A stretch of 64,000 nucleotides of DNA, taken from positions 6,731,773 to 6,795,772 of the forward strand of contig CM039141.1 of assembly GCA_022036555.1 (NCBI GenBank), read 5' to 3'. The notes below the pieces were generated by a model. It saw only the letters and a program-made list of their open reading frames with translations, had not been told where the DNA came from and searched no databases. The DNA is from Microstegium vimineum. Its lineage: Eukaryota > Streptophyta > Magnoliopsida > Poales > Poaceae. Shown in pieces: positions 53,275 through 64,000 of this stretch (the stretch's first letter is position 1; each line of letters begins with the position of its first letter). Made by a program: the position numbers and the translations under genes.

Positions 53275-56200
53275 TAAAGCAACCAATTCGTGATGTCCAT
53301 CTCGTAATTGCCATAACCATGTTAAACTACTCCGATCCCCATCAACCTCAAGTGCATAGCACGTGCCATAACCCCACACTTTGGCTTTGGCACCATCTTG
53401 CATTAGTTGGAACATTTTAACAATTATTGGACTTGATATCTAATACACCCACCTGCCAAGTTGGTGTATGGTGGAATGGTGGATGCAATTTACGTTAGCA
53501 AACACAAATTTACAATATAATAGATAGAAGAATTCATGATTTGGAAGACTCCAGTGAAGGATCTAGATATAACACAATAAAAACATATGAATTTGAGGAG
53601 GGAGATAGACATAGAAGAGAGTTTTTAAGAGATTATTAGAACCCATGCCAATTTTCTCACAATTCCTACATATGAAAATCAATCTATTCATGTATATGAA
53701 TCTGCCGAACAATTCTTTGCTCCAAAATTAGATATCGATACTAGTAGAGAATTAAAGGCAAGTTATATATCAAGGCCCGTACCGTACACAACATAAGGCG
53801 TGCTAGGGTAAATCCAGGTTGCATTGCATGCGTCCTTTCCTTACACGATTAACGTGAATTGAAGCCGCATTCAGTGGTTCTCCGTCACTAAATCTGGCAG
53901 CCGTACTAATTGAAGTACACGGATCTTATTTGAGATCGAAATTGCATATCATCAGTGGTAACGTAGCGTTAGAGAAAAGGGAACCTAGTGCAGTGCAGTG
54001 AACGAAACCTGACAGATGTTTTCTCTTTAATTTTCTGGCAGCCTGCTAGCTAGCAGTCCTGAATTTTCCACAAACGAAACTGTCCTGAGTTTGCTAGCAT
54101 TAATCGAGCCTTTTTTATGCTGATCTTCTGCTTTTATGGACGACATGCTGTGCAAAAACATACGCTCCCGTCTCAAATCATTCAGTTTATTATTTACTAA
54201 GTACTACCAACTTAGTCGAACTAATGATAGTTTGCGTTAAGCAGTTAACTAGACCTATAATGTCTTTGTTTTTTTTTTTCCAAAGAGAGGCTATGTAAGA
54301 TTACGATTTACGAACCAGGACAGGAGTACCCACTGGTGGAGCCACCGCCCGTCGACCCCGGTCAGCCGGTCGGATCCTCGGCTAAGATTAAAAGGAGTTT
54401 ATTTTATATCAAATAGAATTTTATAATTTTATAGCTAAATATATTTGGGCTGCTAAAAGCTTCTGGCTGCACCACTGTCCTACAAATGCAAGCAGTAAAA
54501 ACGAGGCTGCGAGCATGTGAAAGTAGTAAACTGTAAAAGATATTGGAATTTTCACCTAATAAAAGCAAACGAAGGGATGAGTAACTGGCAAAGACGTACG
54601 GATATGCACATGTTCTTTGGACGAACGCTTGGCGGTTACTTTCTCTGTGCCTAAATGTCTCTAGAAAACCATGTTCCCTCACAGACACGCTTTCCGGACG
54701 ACGTATATAAAGTGACAGAGAGAGTATGCAAATGTTCGGGTGTTTAGATGGTGAAAATGGGTGAAAAAAATCCTGTAACATTTGTCACGTCACACTGTAG
54801 CAATTTTGTTTTTATTTAATAATAATTATCCAAACATTGATTAATTAGGCTTAAAATATTCGTCTTGCAAAGTACAACAAAACTGTGCAATTAGTTTTTT
54901 ATTTCATCTATATTTAGTACTCCATATATGTGCCGGTATTTTAATATGACGGAGAATAGGAATTTGATGTGATGGAGATGTGATGGAAAGTTGGGAAAAA
55001 TTGGGGTGTGCTTAGATCCGCGAAATGGAAAAGCAAAATCCTGTAGCAGTTGTCACGTCACACTGTAGTAATTTTGTTTTTATTTAGTAATAATTGTCGA
55101 TGTGACAGTTACTATGCAAATTTTTTTGGCAACTAAACGGGGCCACAGCAAGTACTAGCCGTACACTACACGGGCAGTCCGTGTCTGTGATGCTGCTGGT
55201 GCAAACCTGAGATTTTATTTTTTACAGTCTGAAACTGCAATGCGATGAAGTGGCCATGATACGACACTCATCCGCGCAATCATGATTTTGCAGCCTCTCA
55301 AAGTAAACGAGCTAATTATGTACTACTCCGTATCATGTAAATACTGATGACTAATTAATTATTTTTTCTCCAACTTCACCAAGCACGCTTTACAGAGCAA
55401 CAATAATAAAATAAACCATTTTTGTTATGCGCCTGATCTGAAAAGCTCCTCTGGATTTATCACGAAGCCTCACTGCCTGCACAGTGTCACAAACACAAAA
55501 AAAAGAAAAGAAATCACAAGCGAAAATTAGCATCCGCCGAGTCCAACGCAACGGAACGGAACCAGTCGGATTCGGTGCAAAACAGCAGCAGGTCTGACGT
55601 CACGTCCTTGTGGGCGAAACGAATTGAATTGATGATGATAAGGGGAGACATGTGGAGGACCAAGAGGACATCCCCCTTCATCAGATCCTCAACAACCATC
55701 CAGGCACAAGCTCACAACACCACCAGATCGCGGCGGCTCCGACCAGTGGTCCTCTTCCTTTCGGCCTCTCCTGCGAGGCTGTGACTGAGCGCGAGCGCAG
55801 ATGGCCGCCGGCCCAGCCTGATGAAAGGCCCTCGTCTCCAACCCCGCCCCGGCCGCCGCCGCCACGCCGATGTGCAGGTCCAGCCAAGGCTACCTACGGC
55901 GGCCTACGCCGAGTCGGCGACCACCCCACCTTCCCGCTGCACTAAACAAAATAATAAGCGGGACGCCGTTTCTATCATCAGCCAAACTTGTGCGCTTTTC
56001 TGTTAGCTGCTGCTGATCTCGTACCTAATCTCCTACGCTGACCTAGCAAGCATCAATCAAGTACGGAGTACATTATCTGTCGCTGTGTGTTTGTTCTTGA
56101 GTACGGAGTACGTGCTGGGGTTACACCTACACCTACACCTACTCTGCGCCTAATCCATTCCTGCCCTGCCGGCACACGCAATGCCCCATATATATGAAGT

Positions 56201-57226
56201 CCTGGGGCAACGCATATGTGCTTTATTTACACTTAACACATGCCCTGCCGGGATACCATACCATTACTGGCACAAGTCCTCTGCGTGTTGGCATGTCATT
56301 GGTTACAGTTTGGTGGGGCACATTTTTTTTTGGAGTATAATAAGGTTGCTACAATGTTACGTGTTGTGGGTCTCATCGCTTTTATTAGTGCCACTGGCCT
56401 AACCTAGGCTCATTAATCTGGCCAATCTACGTAGGGGAAGGAATTCATCTGTGCCCAACCACATTTAATTTGTCCCCCTTTCTAGGAAACCTCCTCATGC
56501 ATTTTCCCCCCCTCGGCTAATCGCAATCGTGGCATTCTGTTTAGTACTAGGTATTAATAATATAGGCAGATCTAGCTAACACGTTAGGAATGTAATTAAT
56601 CTAATCCAACAGCGATCGTTGTTTCTCATAAATAGGGTATATCCAATTTGCCGAGATCACTTTCCCCTTTGTTCATGTTTTTTTATATGAAATTGAAATT
56701 GAATTGAGGAGGCCAATTCGGTTCGATTGTCTTTTTTTTTGTCACCAACAAAAATGTCACCTAGCATGTCGATGACAAATACCTTTTCTTTTTTAAAAAA
56801 TATTAGCAAACCGCCGTCGCTGTCGCGGTGTCGCCTCGCGCGCCAGGACGGACGGACGGAGCAGAGACAGACACACAGAGAGCGAGAGCGAGAGGGCGGC
56901 ACCACCACGCGCACCCACGCGCCCCACCTCCATTCCACGGGCGGGGCGGGGCGGGCGAGAACCCGAGCGAGCGGCCCCAAATCCTAACCACCGCAAGCGG
57001 CCTAATCCTCGCTCTCGCACCCCCACTCTTCCACCGCACGCACTCACTCACGCACGCGCGCAAGCAAGCAAGCGGGGGAGTGCGGCAGATCGCGGCGGGC
57101 GGATCCAATGCTGCTGCCGTGGTAGCTAGCTGCTGCGTCGCGCGGCTGCTGGTTCGGTGTCCTCCGCGCTCTGCGGCGCCGGGTCACTGTTGATGCGGAC
57201 GATCTGAGGAGGAGGCGGACGACGGG
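53275..57226. other. Long spacer and RhoGAP promoter/leader
   Basis: AT-rich to about 55500, then mixed. Two related sequences at about 54745-54840 and 55020-55110 share tcctgta.ca.ttgtcacgtc and actgtag.aattttgttttt, typical of grass hAT-type MITEs, but their ends are unclear. Short GC-rich patches near 55700-55900 show no known protein. From 56810 the DNA is the GC-rich leader of the RhoGAP gene. Confidence 0.45.
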
Positions 57227-60200
57227 ATGGCGGCTTCGGCGGCGGCGCCTGGGTCGGCTGAGAGGCAGGCGCGCGGTGGCGCGGCGGCGGCGACCGGTAA
57301 CGCGGTGAGTCGCCCGGTTCCCTTCCCGGCTTGGAATTTGGCGTGCGTTTGGTGCCCGCTGCCTTGTCTCTTCTGGTTGGTGGTGGTGCTCTGCTGGCTG
57401 GCTGGCTTTTTGGTGGTGGGATTTTGGGTTCTGGCTGGCTTGCGGTTGCGGGGATGACTAGCCGCCGCGGTGTGGGGTTGGCGTTTCATGGATGAGCCGG
57501 TGGTGGCTGCTGCGGTGCTGCCTGCTGCGGAGCGCGCGAGCGAGACGGTAGGGGATGAGCTTGCTTGCTTTGGTTGATTCTGCTGCTGATGCTGCTCCCT
57601 GGGTTTTGGTTGGGTTGGACAGTGATGGACCTGGTGAGCGTTGTCCGCCTGGTTTTCATGCGAATCTCAAATTCGCCTAGGAGTTTGGCGGTATTAACTG
57701 GGGGAATGTGAATTGTGAAGTGTTTTTGGTAGTCTCCGTACCTGATGGAGGCGTTCCGATGTTTTGTAGTGAACTTGTGATATTGAACTGGGTAAATGCC
57801 TCTGTTGAATTGCTACCAGGAATGTGTCCTGTGTGAGGACACGGGCATACGCTTTTTTTTACCCCTTGGAATGAGTGATGTCGTATGAAGATGAGATGCA
57901 AGTAAGTAGAGAGGGTGCAGGATTGCAGCCTGTTAGCATTCATTTGTTGATTGGAGAGCCAGCTTTCTCACGGCTGAACCTAGGAAACTTCCCTCGATGG
58001 TTCAACCTGTATACGTTGTGAATTTGTGATACATAGGTTTTCATTGACCTTTTGTTGTGTTTTGTTTACTGCTTGTTTCAGTCAGACTTCAACTAGAATT
58101 CTGGACAAAAAACATTTGATGTTTTGCTTTGTCTTAAATCTGTTCTTCTGTATTTAACAGTTACTATTACAGTATTTCTGACATGTCTTACCTTCTGGCA
58201 GGTATTTAAGAGTGGCCCTCTCTTCATATCATCGAAAGGTAAAACTATTAGCAGCACACATTGTTTTCCTTTGGTTCCAGACTGTAACAGTGTTACAATC
58301 ACAATATTTTAGGAATCGGATGGAAATCATGGAAAAAGCGTTGGTTCATCCTCACACGAACATCACTGGTTTTCTTCAAGAGTGATCCTGTTAGTATCTC
58401 TGCTCTTTGTTCACAATGTAAATTATGGTATACTTGTGCCATAGAAAGTTTACAGTAACTATGTTCATTGTCATATTTTCCCTTTATATAATAACATAGT
58501 TTATGAGTTATGCCAGTAGCACTCAGTTCCATTTCCTTGATTAGTGACTAATCTTGGCATTTTTAGAGTACATTACCACAAAGAAGTGGTGAAGTGAACC
58601 TTACATTGGGGGAATTGACCTTAATAATTCTGGGAGGTATGTGTCTATTTGTCAAATATTCTTTTGAATCTTGAGTGCTCATGCTTAATGTACTCAAGAT
58701 GTTTGTCGTTTGTGTACCTTTCTCTCTAGAAAAATAACTTACTGTGTCTTATCTTTTGCTGTATTTGGCACTCATTTGCAGTGTAGTAGTCAGGGAAGAC
58801 AAAAGGCTGCTCACTGTCCTTTTTCCAGATGGCCGTGATGGTCGTGCCTTCACCTTGAAGGTACACATGCTTGCCTTTCTCCTAAACAGTGCATTTGAGC
58901 AAACCCAAAATTACAATTATAAGCCTTATGATTCTGCTTCATGCATTGTAGTGCCTCTTCAACTTTTATATAAGATGCCTCCTTTTTTAATATACAGGCA
59001 GAAAGTTCTGAAGATTTATTCGAGTGGAAAACAGCACTGGAAGAAGCTCTTGCACAAGCTCCCAAAGCAGCTCTTGTGATGGGGCATAATGGGATATTTC
59101 GCAATGACACAACAGATGTATATGAAGGGGCTATTCCGAATTGTTGGTTCCCTTACAGTTTATACTATCATGTGACTTGCTCCTCTTCTCTATGAACTTA
59201 ATATATATATCTGTTTTTTTTCATATGTTTCCTCTACTGACTGCAGGGAGAGAGAAGAGACCTATCAAGTCACTAGTTGTTGGCAGGCCAATACTGCTTG
59301 CACTGGAAGATATAGATGGCAGTCCTTCTTTTCTGGAAAAAGCTTTGTGTTTCCTTGAGAAATATGGTAGGACCAAGCAATGTTCATTGTCACCTAATTT
59401 TGGAACCTGCTACACTTTACTGTTGTAAATATTTTGTTTGAAATATGAATAATTTCTTGCAGGAATAAAGGTGGAAGGAATTTTGCGTCAAGCTGCAGAT
59501 GTGGAGGAGGTCGACAGGAGATTGCAAGAATATGAGCAAGGTTTTTGTGGTTACTTAGTTTGTATCTTGATTTTTAATTTCAGTTCCGTTGCATGTATAA
59601 TTCAATATATGCTTGTATCTTTTCATTCCAGGAAGGACAGAGTTTGCACCAGAAGAGGATGCCCATGTTGTTGGTGACTGTGTAAAGGTACCTTTCTGTA
59701 ATTATTATCATGTAGTTATAAAGATTAATGTTGAAGAGTTCCAATAATTCTTTTCTTCCTGCTTGCCCAATGTCTGAATGTATACATGTATGATGTATCT
59801 GCAGCATGTTCTCCGGGAGCTTCCATCTTCTCCTGTTCCAGCTTCCTGCTGTACAGCATTATTGGAAGCTTTCCGTAAGTGTTCTGTTCATGTTAATCTG
59901 AATATGCTTCCTTGGTTATGGAGGGTGTTGTCAACTTGTCTTATTTGAACTTAGTAACTGTATTACTCGAACTGTTGTATTTTTGTACATCTTTCCATCT
60001 TGTTCACAGCACGCTCCTGTCATGGTCAATGCATATTGTCATCGGTTCCTATAGCTAAACATATGAGATTTCAAGATATTTTTCTTTCAAGCAAATATGC
60101 AGTGACCAGATTAGTTATAGCTTACCTGATTTCCTGGCTGATATTTTTGTAGATTTTACAGCTTTCTTTGTTTACATATGCTTATCTTTAACATATCATT

Positions 60201-63200
60201 TTCATTTTCTTTGTACTTGCCTAGGTCTGGAAATTAAGGAATCTCGGATCAAATCTATGCGTGCAGCAATATCTGAAACATTTCCTGAGCCTAATAGGCG
60301 GCTGCTACAGAGGTTAGCTTATTTCTTGTCCACATGGATATATTTTGTGTTTGGATTACATTTTACCTTATAGCATATAATCTTGGACAGTACATTCTAA
60401 AGTGCTTTCCCTTGTCTGCTCAAGCTTACGCTGAACATTTTTCTTTTTTGGAAGTATGCAACTTGATAGAAGACATGCATATTTCCAAAATTTACTAAAT
60501 GTACATATATCTTTGCATTTACTCGTAGTTTTATGCAGTTATCAAATTTGCTAGGAATTGCACTTTGTGATATCATATGTCAGGTTGTTTTTTTTAACTA
60601 AATCACAAATCCATGCTTGCAGAATTTTGAAAATGATGCATACCATTGCTTCTCATACTGCCGAGAATAGAATGACTCCATCAGCAGTTGCTGCATGTAT
60701 GGCCCCGCTCTTGCTGCGTCCCCTTCTTGCAGGTGAATGCGAGATGGAAGATGACTTTGACATGAGTGGTGACACTGCTGCTCAGCTTATTGCCGCTGCA
60801 AATGCTGCTAACAGTGCTCAAGGCATTGTAACTACTCTATTAGAGGAATATGAGAGTATATTCAATGTGAGTTTCTTGTGCTATCCCAGTGTCCTTAATA
60901 TACGCATTATTATACTATTATTATGGACAGCATAAGATGATTAAATTGTTTAGTTTTTGCTCCATTTATCTTAGAAGATATTTATTATTATTGCATGTGA
61001 TTGATTTCTGTATGTGCACATGAAGTAAATGTGCTAATAAAGCATGTCACGTTGCAGCTACATTGTATTTTGACCCTTACTTTCATTTGTATCTTCATGA
61101 ACCATTAGTTCCTCTTCTTTGTAACCATATATGTGCGTGGTAAACTTGAAGAATACACACCACATCATTACATTGCCATTGATGTTCGTTATTTTTACAG
61201 GATGAGCACTTCAGGTGCTCTTTATCACCTGATTCTCAAACAGGAGATAGTGGAAGTGAAGAATCAACTGATGATGAAACTGTGGATATCAAGGATAATG
61301 GATTTCATGATGCAGAGAATGATGTAGATCAAGAATTAGATGATGCCGAGCGAATACTGAGTGGAAAATTGAGTGAAACCAGTGCAAGTGCCCGTGCTAA
61401 CCTCTATGACTACAAGGTTTGATATGTTTTTTCTGTTTTATCTGTAGTGACATATTGTGCTACTAACCATGCACTTGCCTTCTATATTTTTAAGGCGATA
61501 CAGGAAATGTAAAGAAAAGTTTACTTCCATTTTCACTGAGGACATATGTTATTGAATAAGTTTAAGATATTATAGCTCATGTTTTAGACATGTTTATCTA
61601 GATTGTATCCCCTTCTAAAGCTTAGCTAGATTAGGCTTTCATTTTTTTATTTGAGTAGCATGTTCATTTGTTGATGTCATAACACGATTTGGTTTCCTAC
61701 TGTATTGCGTGGACAACAGGAAGTTAATGTCAATAATCCAGACACTGAGCTCTCTGTTGAGGATAACACATTTGAAGCAAATGTAGATTTAAATGATGCT
61801 CCCCTAAGTTGTTTAACAGAAAATGGAAAGGATCCATCAAATCTGGTGTCCACTCATGAAACTCCATTATCAGTGGGAGAGATTCTTCTGTCTTTGGATG
61901 CTGGAATTCCATTACCTGGTAGTACAGCTGAATATTCCAATGACAGACACTCTAGCAAACCCAATGGGACTCAGCAGCATGTGAAGCGTACTAACTTATG
62001 GGGACGGAGCAATGTAAGCAATAAGTCTGCTCTTCTGCTGCTTTTCCTTTCATATGTTCATATTTTTTTATGCTACATAGCTCGACCTATGCTTCTTTAA
62101 CATCTTCCACCAAAAATTATGTTTATCTTAGGGAAGACATTACCAGACACGCTTCTATATAGCACACTAATTTTCTTCAGATTGTTCTTAAAAATGTTGA
62201 TCTATAATGATTGACTGTAGTATGTTGACCTTACTGATTTGTACATATGGCTTGTACAGGCAAGAAAGGGCCAACGGTCAGAGTTAGTTGATCCATCAGG
62301 TGAAGAAGAGTAAGTTCCTAGTCATGCTGCAGACTAAATTTACATTTTTACATGATTGCTTTGTACTGTGGAGTTCAATTCTTAAAGCTTTTCACCTAAA
62401 AAAATACATGATTTATGCTAATTACCTCCCAAAAATTTGCAGGCTTGCTATCCAACGACTTGAGGTAATGAAGAATGACTTGCAGATCAGGATTACAAAG
62501 GAGGTAAGGAAAAGAAGACTACATGTGCATCAGTTCTTGATCTAGGTGAATCTTGCAACCTAACTATATGTCTCTCAGGCTAGAGGTAATGCAATCCTAC
62601 AGGCAAGTTTGGAAAGAAGAAAACAAGCACTACATGAGCGCCGTGTGCTCTGGAACAGGATGTATGCCTTATTCTACTAGCATATGATTTGTCTGCTTTT
62701 ATGCACCCAAAATATATCAGAAATCATTTGTTGTGTGCATATTTGTTATATTTTGTTTTGTTGCAACCAGCTCTAGACAATTGTCCACATGGTATTTTTA
62801 GCAAGTGCCTCTTTATGAGAGTTTGGTGCTTAGTATGATCATACTTGTTTGTTAACTAGGTGTCAAGGTTGCAAGAGCAGCTACAGGCTGAAAGGGATCT
62901 TAGAGCTGCACTGGAGGTTGGACTAAGCATGTCTTCTTCACAAATTTCTAGTTCGCACTCCATGGACTCCAAGGTACTGAAATCATAAGCCAAGTTGTTC
63001 TCGAAAGTTACATACTTGCTCGGCTTATTTTGTGGTGTCCTCTGTTTTCTATGAACTTCTGTTTAGACAAAGGCAGAGCTTGAGGAAATTGCTCTCGCAG
63101 AAGCTGATGTTGCAAGATTAAAACAGAAGGTCGCAGAGCTGCATCTCCAACTCAATCAACAGCGCCATCACCAGTATGGCTCTTCTGTAGATGCAAATGA

Positions 63201-63233
63201 TCGTCCTCAACACCTTCCAAATCATCCCTTGCA
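57227..63233 (+). CDS. PH-domain Rho GTPase-activating protein (REN1/PHGAP type), 3' end outside the window
   Basis: These proteins switch off ROP GTPases at the membrane in polar growth. Nineteen exons are visible: 57227-57304, 58202-58238, 58313-58389, 58567-58636, 58782-58860, 58998-59142, 59247-59366, 59463-59540, 59632-59687, 59805-59874, 60225-60312, 60623-60866, 61201-61416, 61720-62013, 62260-62309, 62443-62503, 62579-62661, 62860-62973, 63067-63233. A PH domain (GPLFISSKG, GWKSWKKRWFIL, LTVLFPDG) lies at about residues 27-135. The RhoGAP domain (about 170-350) has the arginine-finger loop KVEGILRQAADVEEV and AENRMTPSAVAACMAPLLLR. An acidic region and then coiled coil (LQEQLQAERDLRAALE) follow. 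One G appears missing in the G5 run at 58608-58612 and one G near 62647; with both counted, every phase agrees. Exon 19 ends mid-codon and the last exons lie beyond 64000. Confidence 0.9.
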
Positions 63234-63322
63234 GTATGACAATATTTTATTATTCTTTCCAGCTGTTGTTAGATTATATGCCTGCAAGTCCAAATATTTG
63301 GGAACTATGTATTTTAGTAACA

Positions 63323-63976
63323 TAAGAGCAACTCCAACAGTTTGGGATATTTTACTTCCCAAATTTAAGATTTTAACAACTCCCAAATGATTATAGGAAA
63401 GGAAAAAAAGACTTGTATCCAATAGTTTCCCATCAGCTACTGCCTATATTAAAATGAAAGCAGCTTGACCGGCAGCTCGCCGTCGTGTCGTCGTCAGTAC
63501 TCATCAGTACGGCCCCAGCATCGTCCGTGCCGAATCAGGAGGACGGCGGCGGTCCGGCGGCCACTAGCACTCCGAATCGGTGTCAGGTAAAACCGCAGCA
63601 TGCTGTTGCCCGGCGAGTGCCAGTTCCGCTCCAACAACGCCGCTGCGCACTCCTCGCCGCGCCTCCGCTTCACGTGGCCGTGGGCCGCGTCCACGTAGCT
63701 GTGCCTCGAGTTGCCAAGCCTGCCGCCGATGTTGCTGCTGAACGAGCGCGCCGTCGGGAACGAAGCAATTGCCGTGGGGAAAGGACGTCCACACGCGCGG
63801 GATTTCGCAATGCGCAGCTATCGAATCCACGCATATATGCGCGCGTTAAGGGTCTTTTTGGGTCGGACCCAAAAATTCGAAGTTTGGATGGGGAGTTGTT
63901 GGAGATGAAATTTTGTCAATTTGCCAAAAAATAAAGGATGGGGAGGTTGAATGGGGAACTGTTGGAGTTGCTCTAA
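63323..63976. mobile_element. Tourist/Harbinger-like element with GC-rich cargo
   Basis: Element 63326-63973 (648 bp) has perfect 15-bp inverted ends, GAGCAACTCCAACAG and CTGTTGGAGTTGCTC, and TAA on both sides (63323-63325, 63974-63976). It lies in the intron after RhoGAP exon 19. The flanks are AT-rich but about 63465-63830 is GC-rich with codon-like composition on the minus strand (for example HVKRRRGEECAAALLERNWH), suggesting captured gene DNA. I do not recognise the source. Confidence 0.85.
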
Positions 63977-64000
63977 CAAATGCAGAATGTTTGCAAGCTT

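Noticed and set aside
55652..56006. Pro/Arg-rich frames near 55.7-56.0 kb as a small gene
   Set aside because: They are short, overlap on both strands, have no conserved motif and no flanking exons.

Overview
This is nuclear DNA from a grass (Poaceae). The genes have GC-rich first exons, short GT-AG introns and plant-specific products. The spacers are packed with grass-type MITEs (Stowaway with TA duplications, Tourist/Harbinger with TAA, hAT with 8 bp) and a nested Copia-type LTR retrotransposon. I cannot name the species from sequence alone. Protein-coding content is roughly 15-20% of the window.

Layout, left to right. A GT61 glycosyltransferase (631-2303, +). A TRAF-type zinc-finger protein with a C-terminal membrane anchor (4345-6545, +), followed by a 600-bp hAT foldback MITE. 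A 5'-truncated, frameshifted HhH-GPD DNA glycosylase (7808-9439, -). A complete ten-exon NTRC, the chloroplast NADPH-thioredoxin reductase/thioredoxin fusion (11112-16672, +). A two-exon phospholipase A2-like gene (17659-18558, +). An F-box gene (20125-23690, +) whose first intron is exactly a hAT element plus one target-site copy, with a duplicated exon tail up to about 25.1 kb. A seven-exon multi-pass membrane protein (37025-27470, -) with a 6.3-kb nested retroelement in its third intron. A small cluster of LTP-like 8-cysteine protein genes at 39.3, 42.5, 44.9 and 47 kb, ranging from intact to relic. The mitochondrial ribosomal protein S9 gene (51282-48383, -). A 1.8-kb Harbinger-like element with a GC-rich repetitive interior (51497-53271). 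A PH-RhoGAP gene (57227 to beyond the right edge, +), with a second GC-rich Harbinger-like element in its last visible intron.

The genes are unrelated housekeeping and accessory loci and do not form a pathway or operon-like unit. NTRC acts in plastid redox control, S9 in mitochondrial translation, RhoGAP in ROP GTPase signalling, GT61 in Golgi glycan synthesis, and the F-box protein probably in ubiquitin ligases.

Two themes matter for reading the annotation. First, at least eight single-base reading-frame breaks occur in otherwise well-conserved genes, mostly one base missing and several in mononucleotide runs. Residual sequencing error is a real alternative to pseudogenization for GT61, F-box, LTP-like and RhoGAP. 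Second, splice sites here are repeatedly touched by duplication: a transposon turned into an intron (20.5-21.2 kb), a 45-bp duplicated acceptor in NTRC, a ~100-bp duplicated donor at 28.1 kb, and a duplicated acceptor in the S9 gene.
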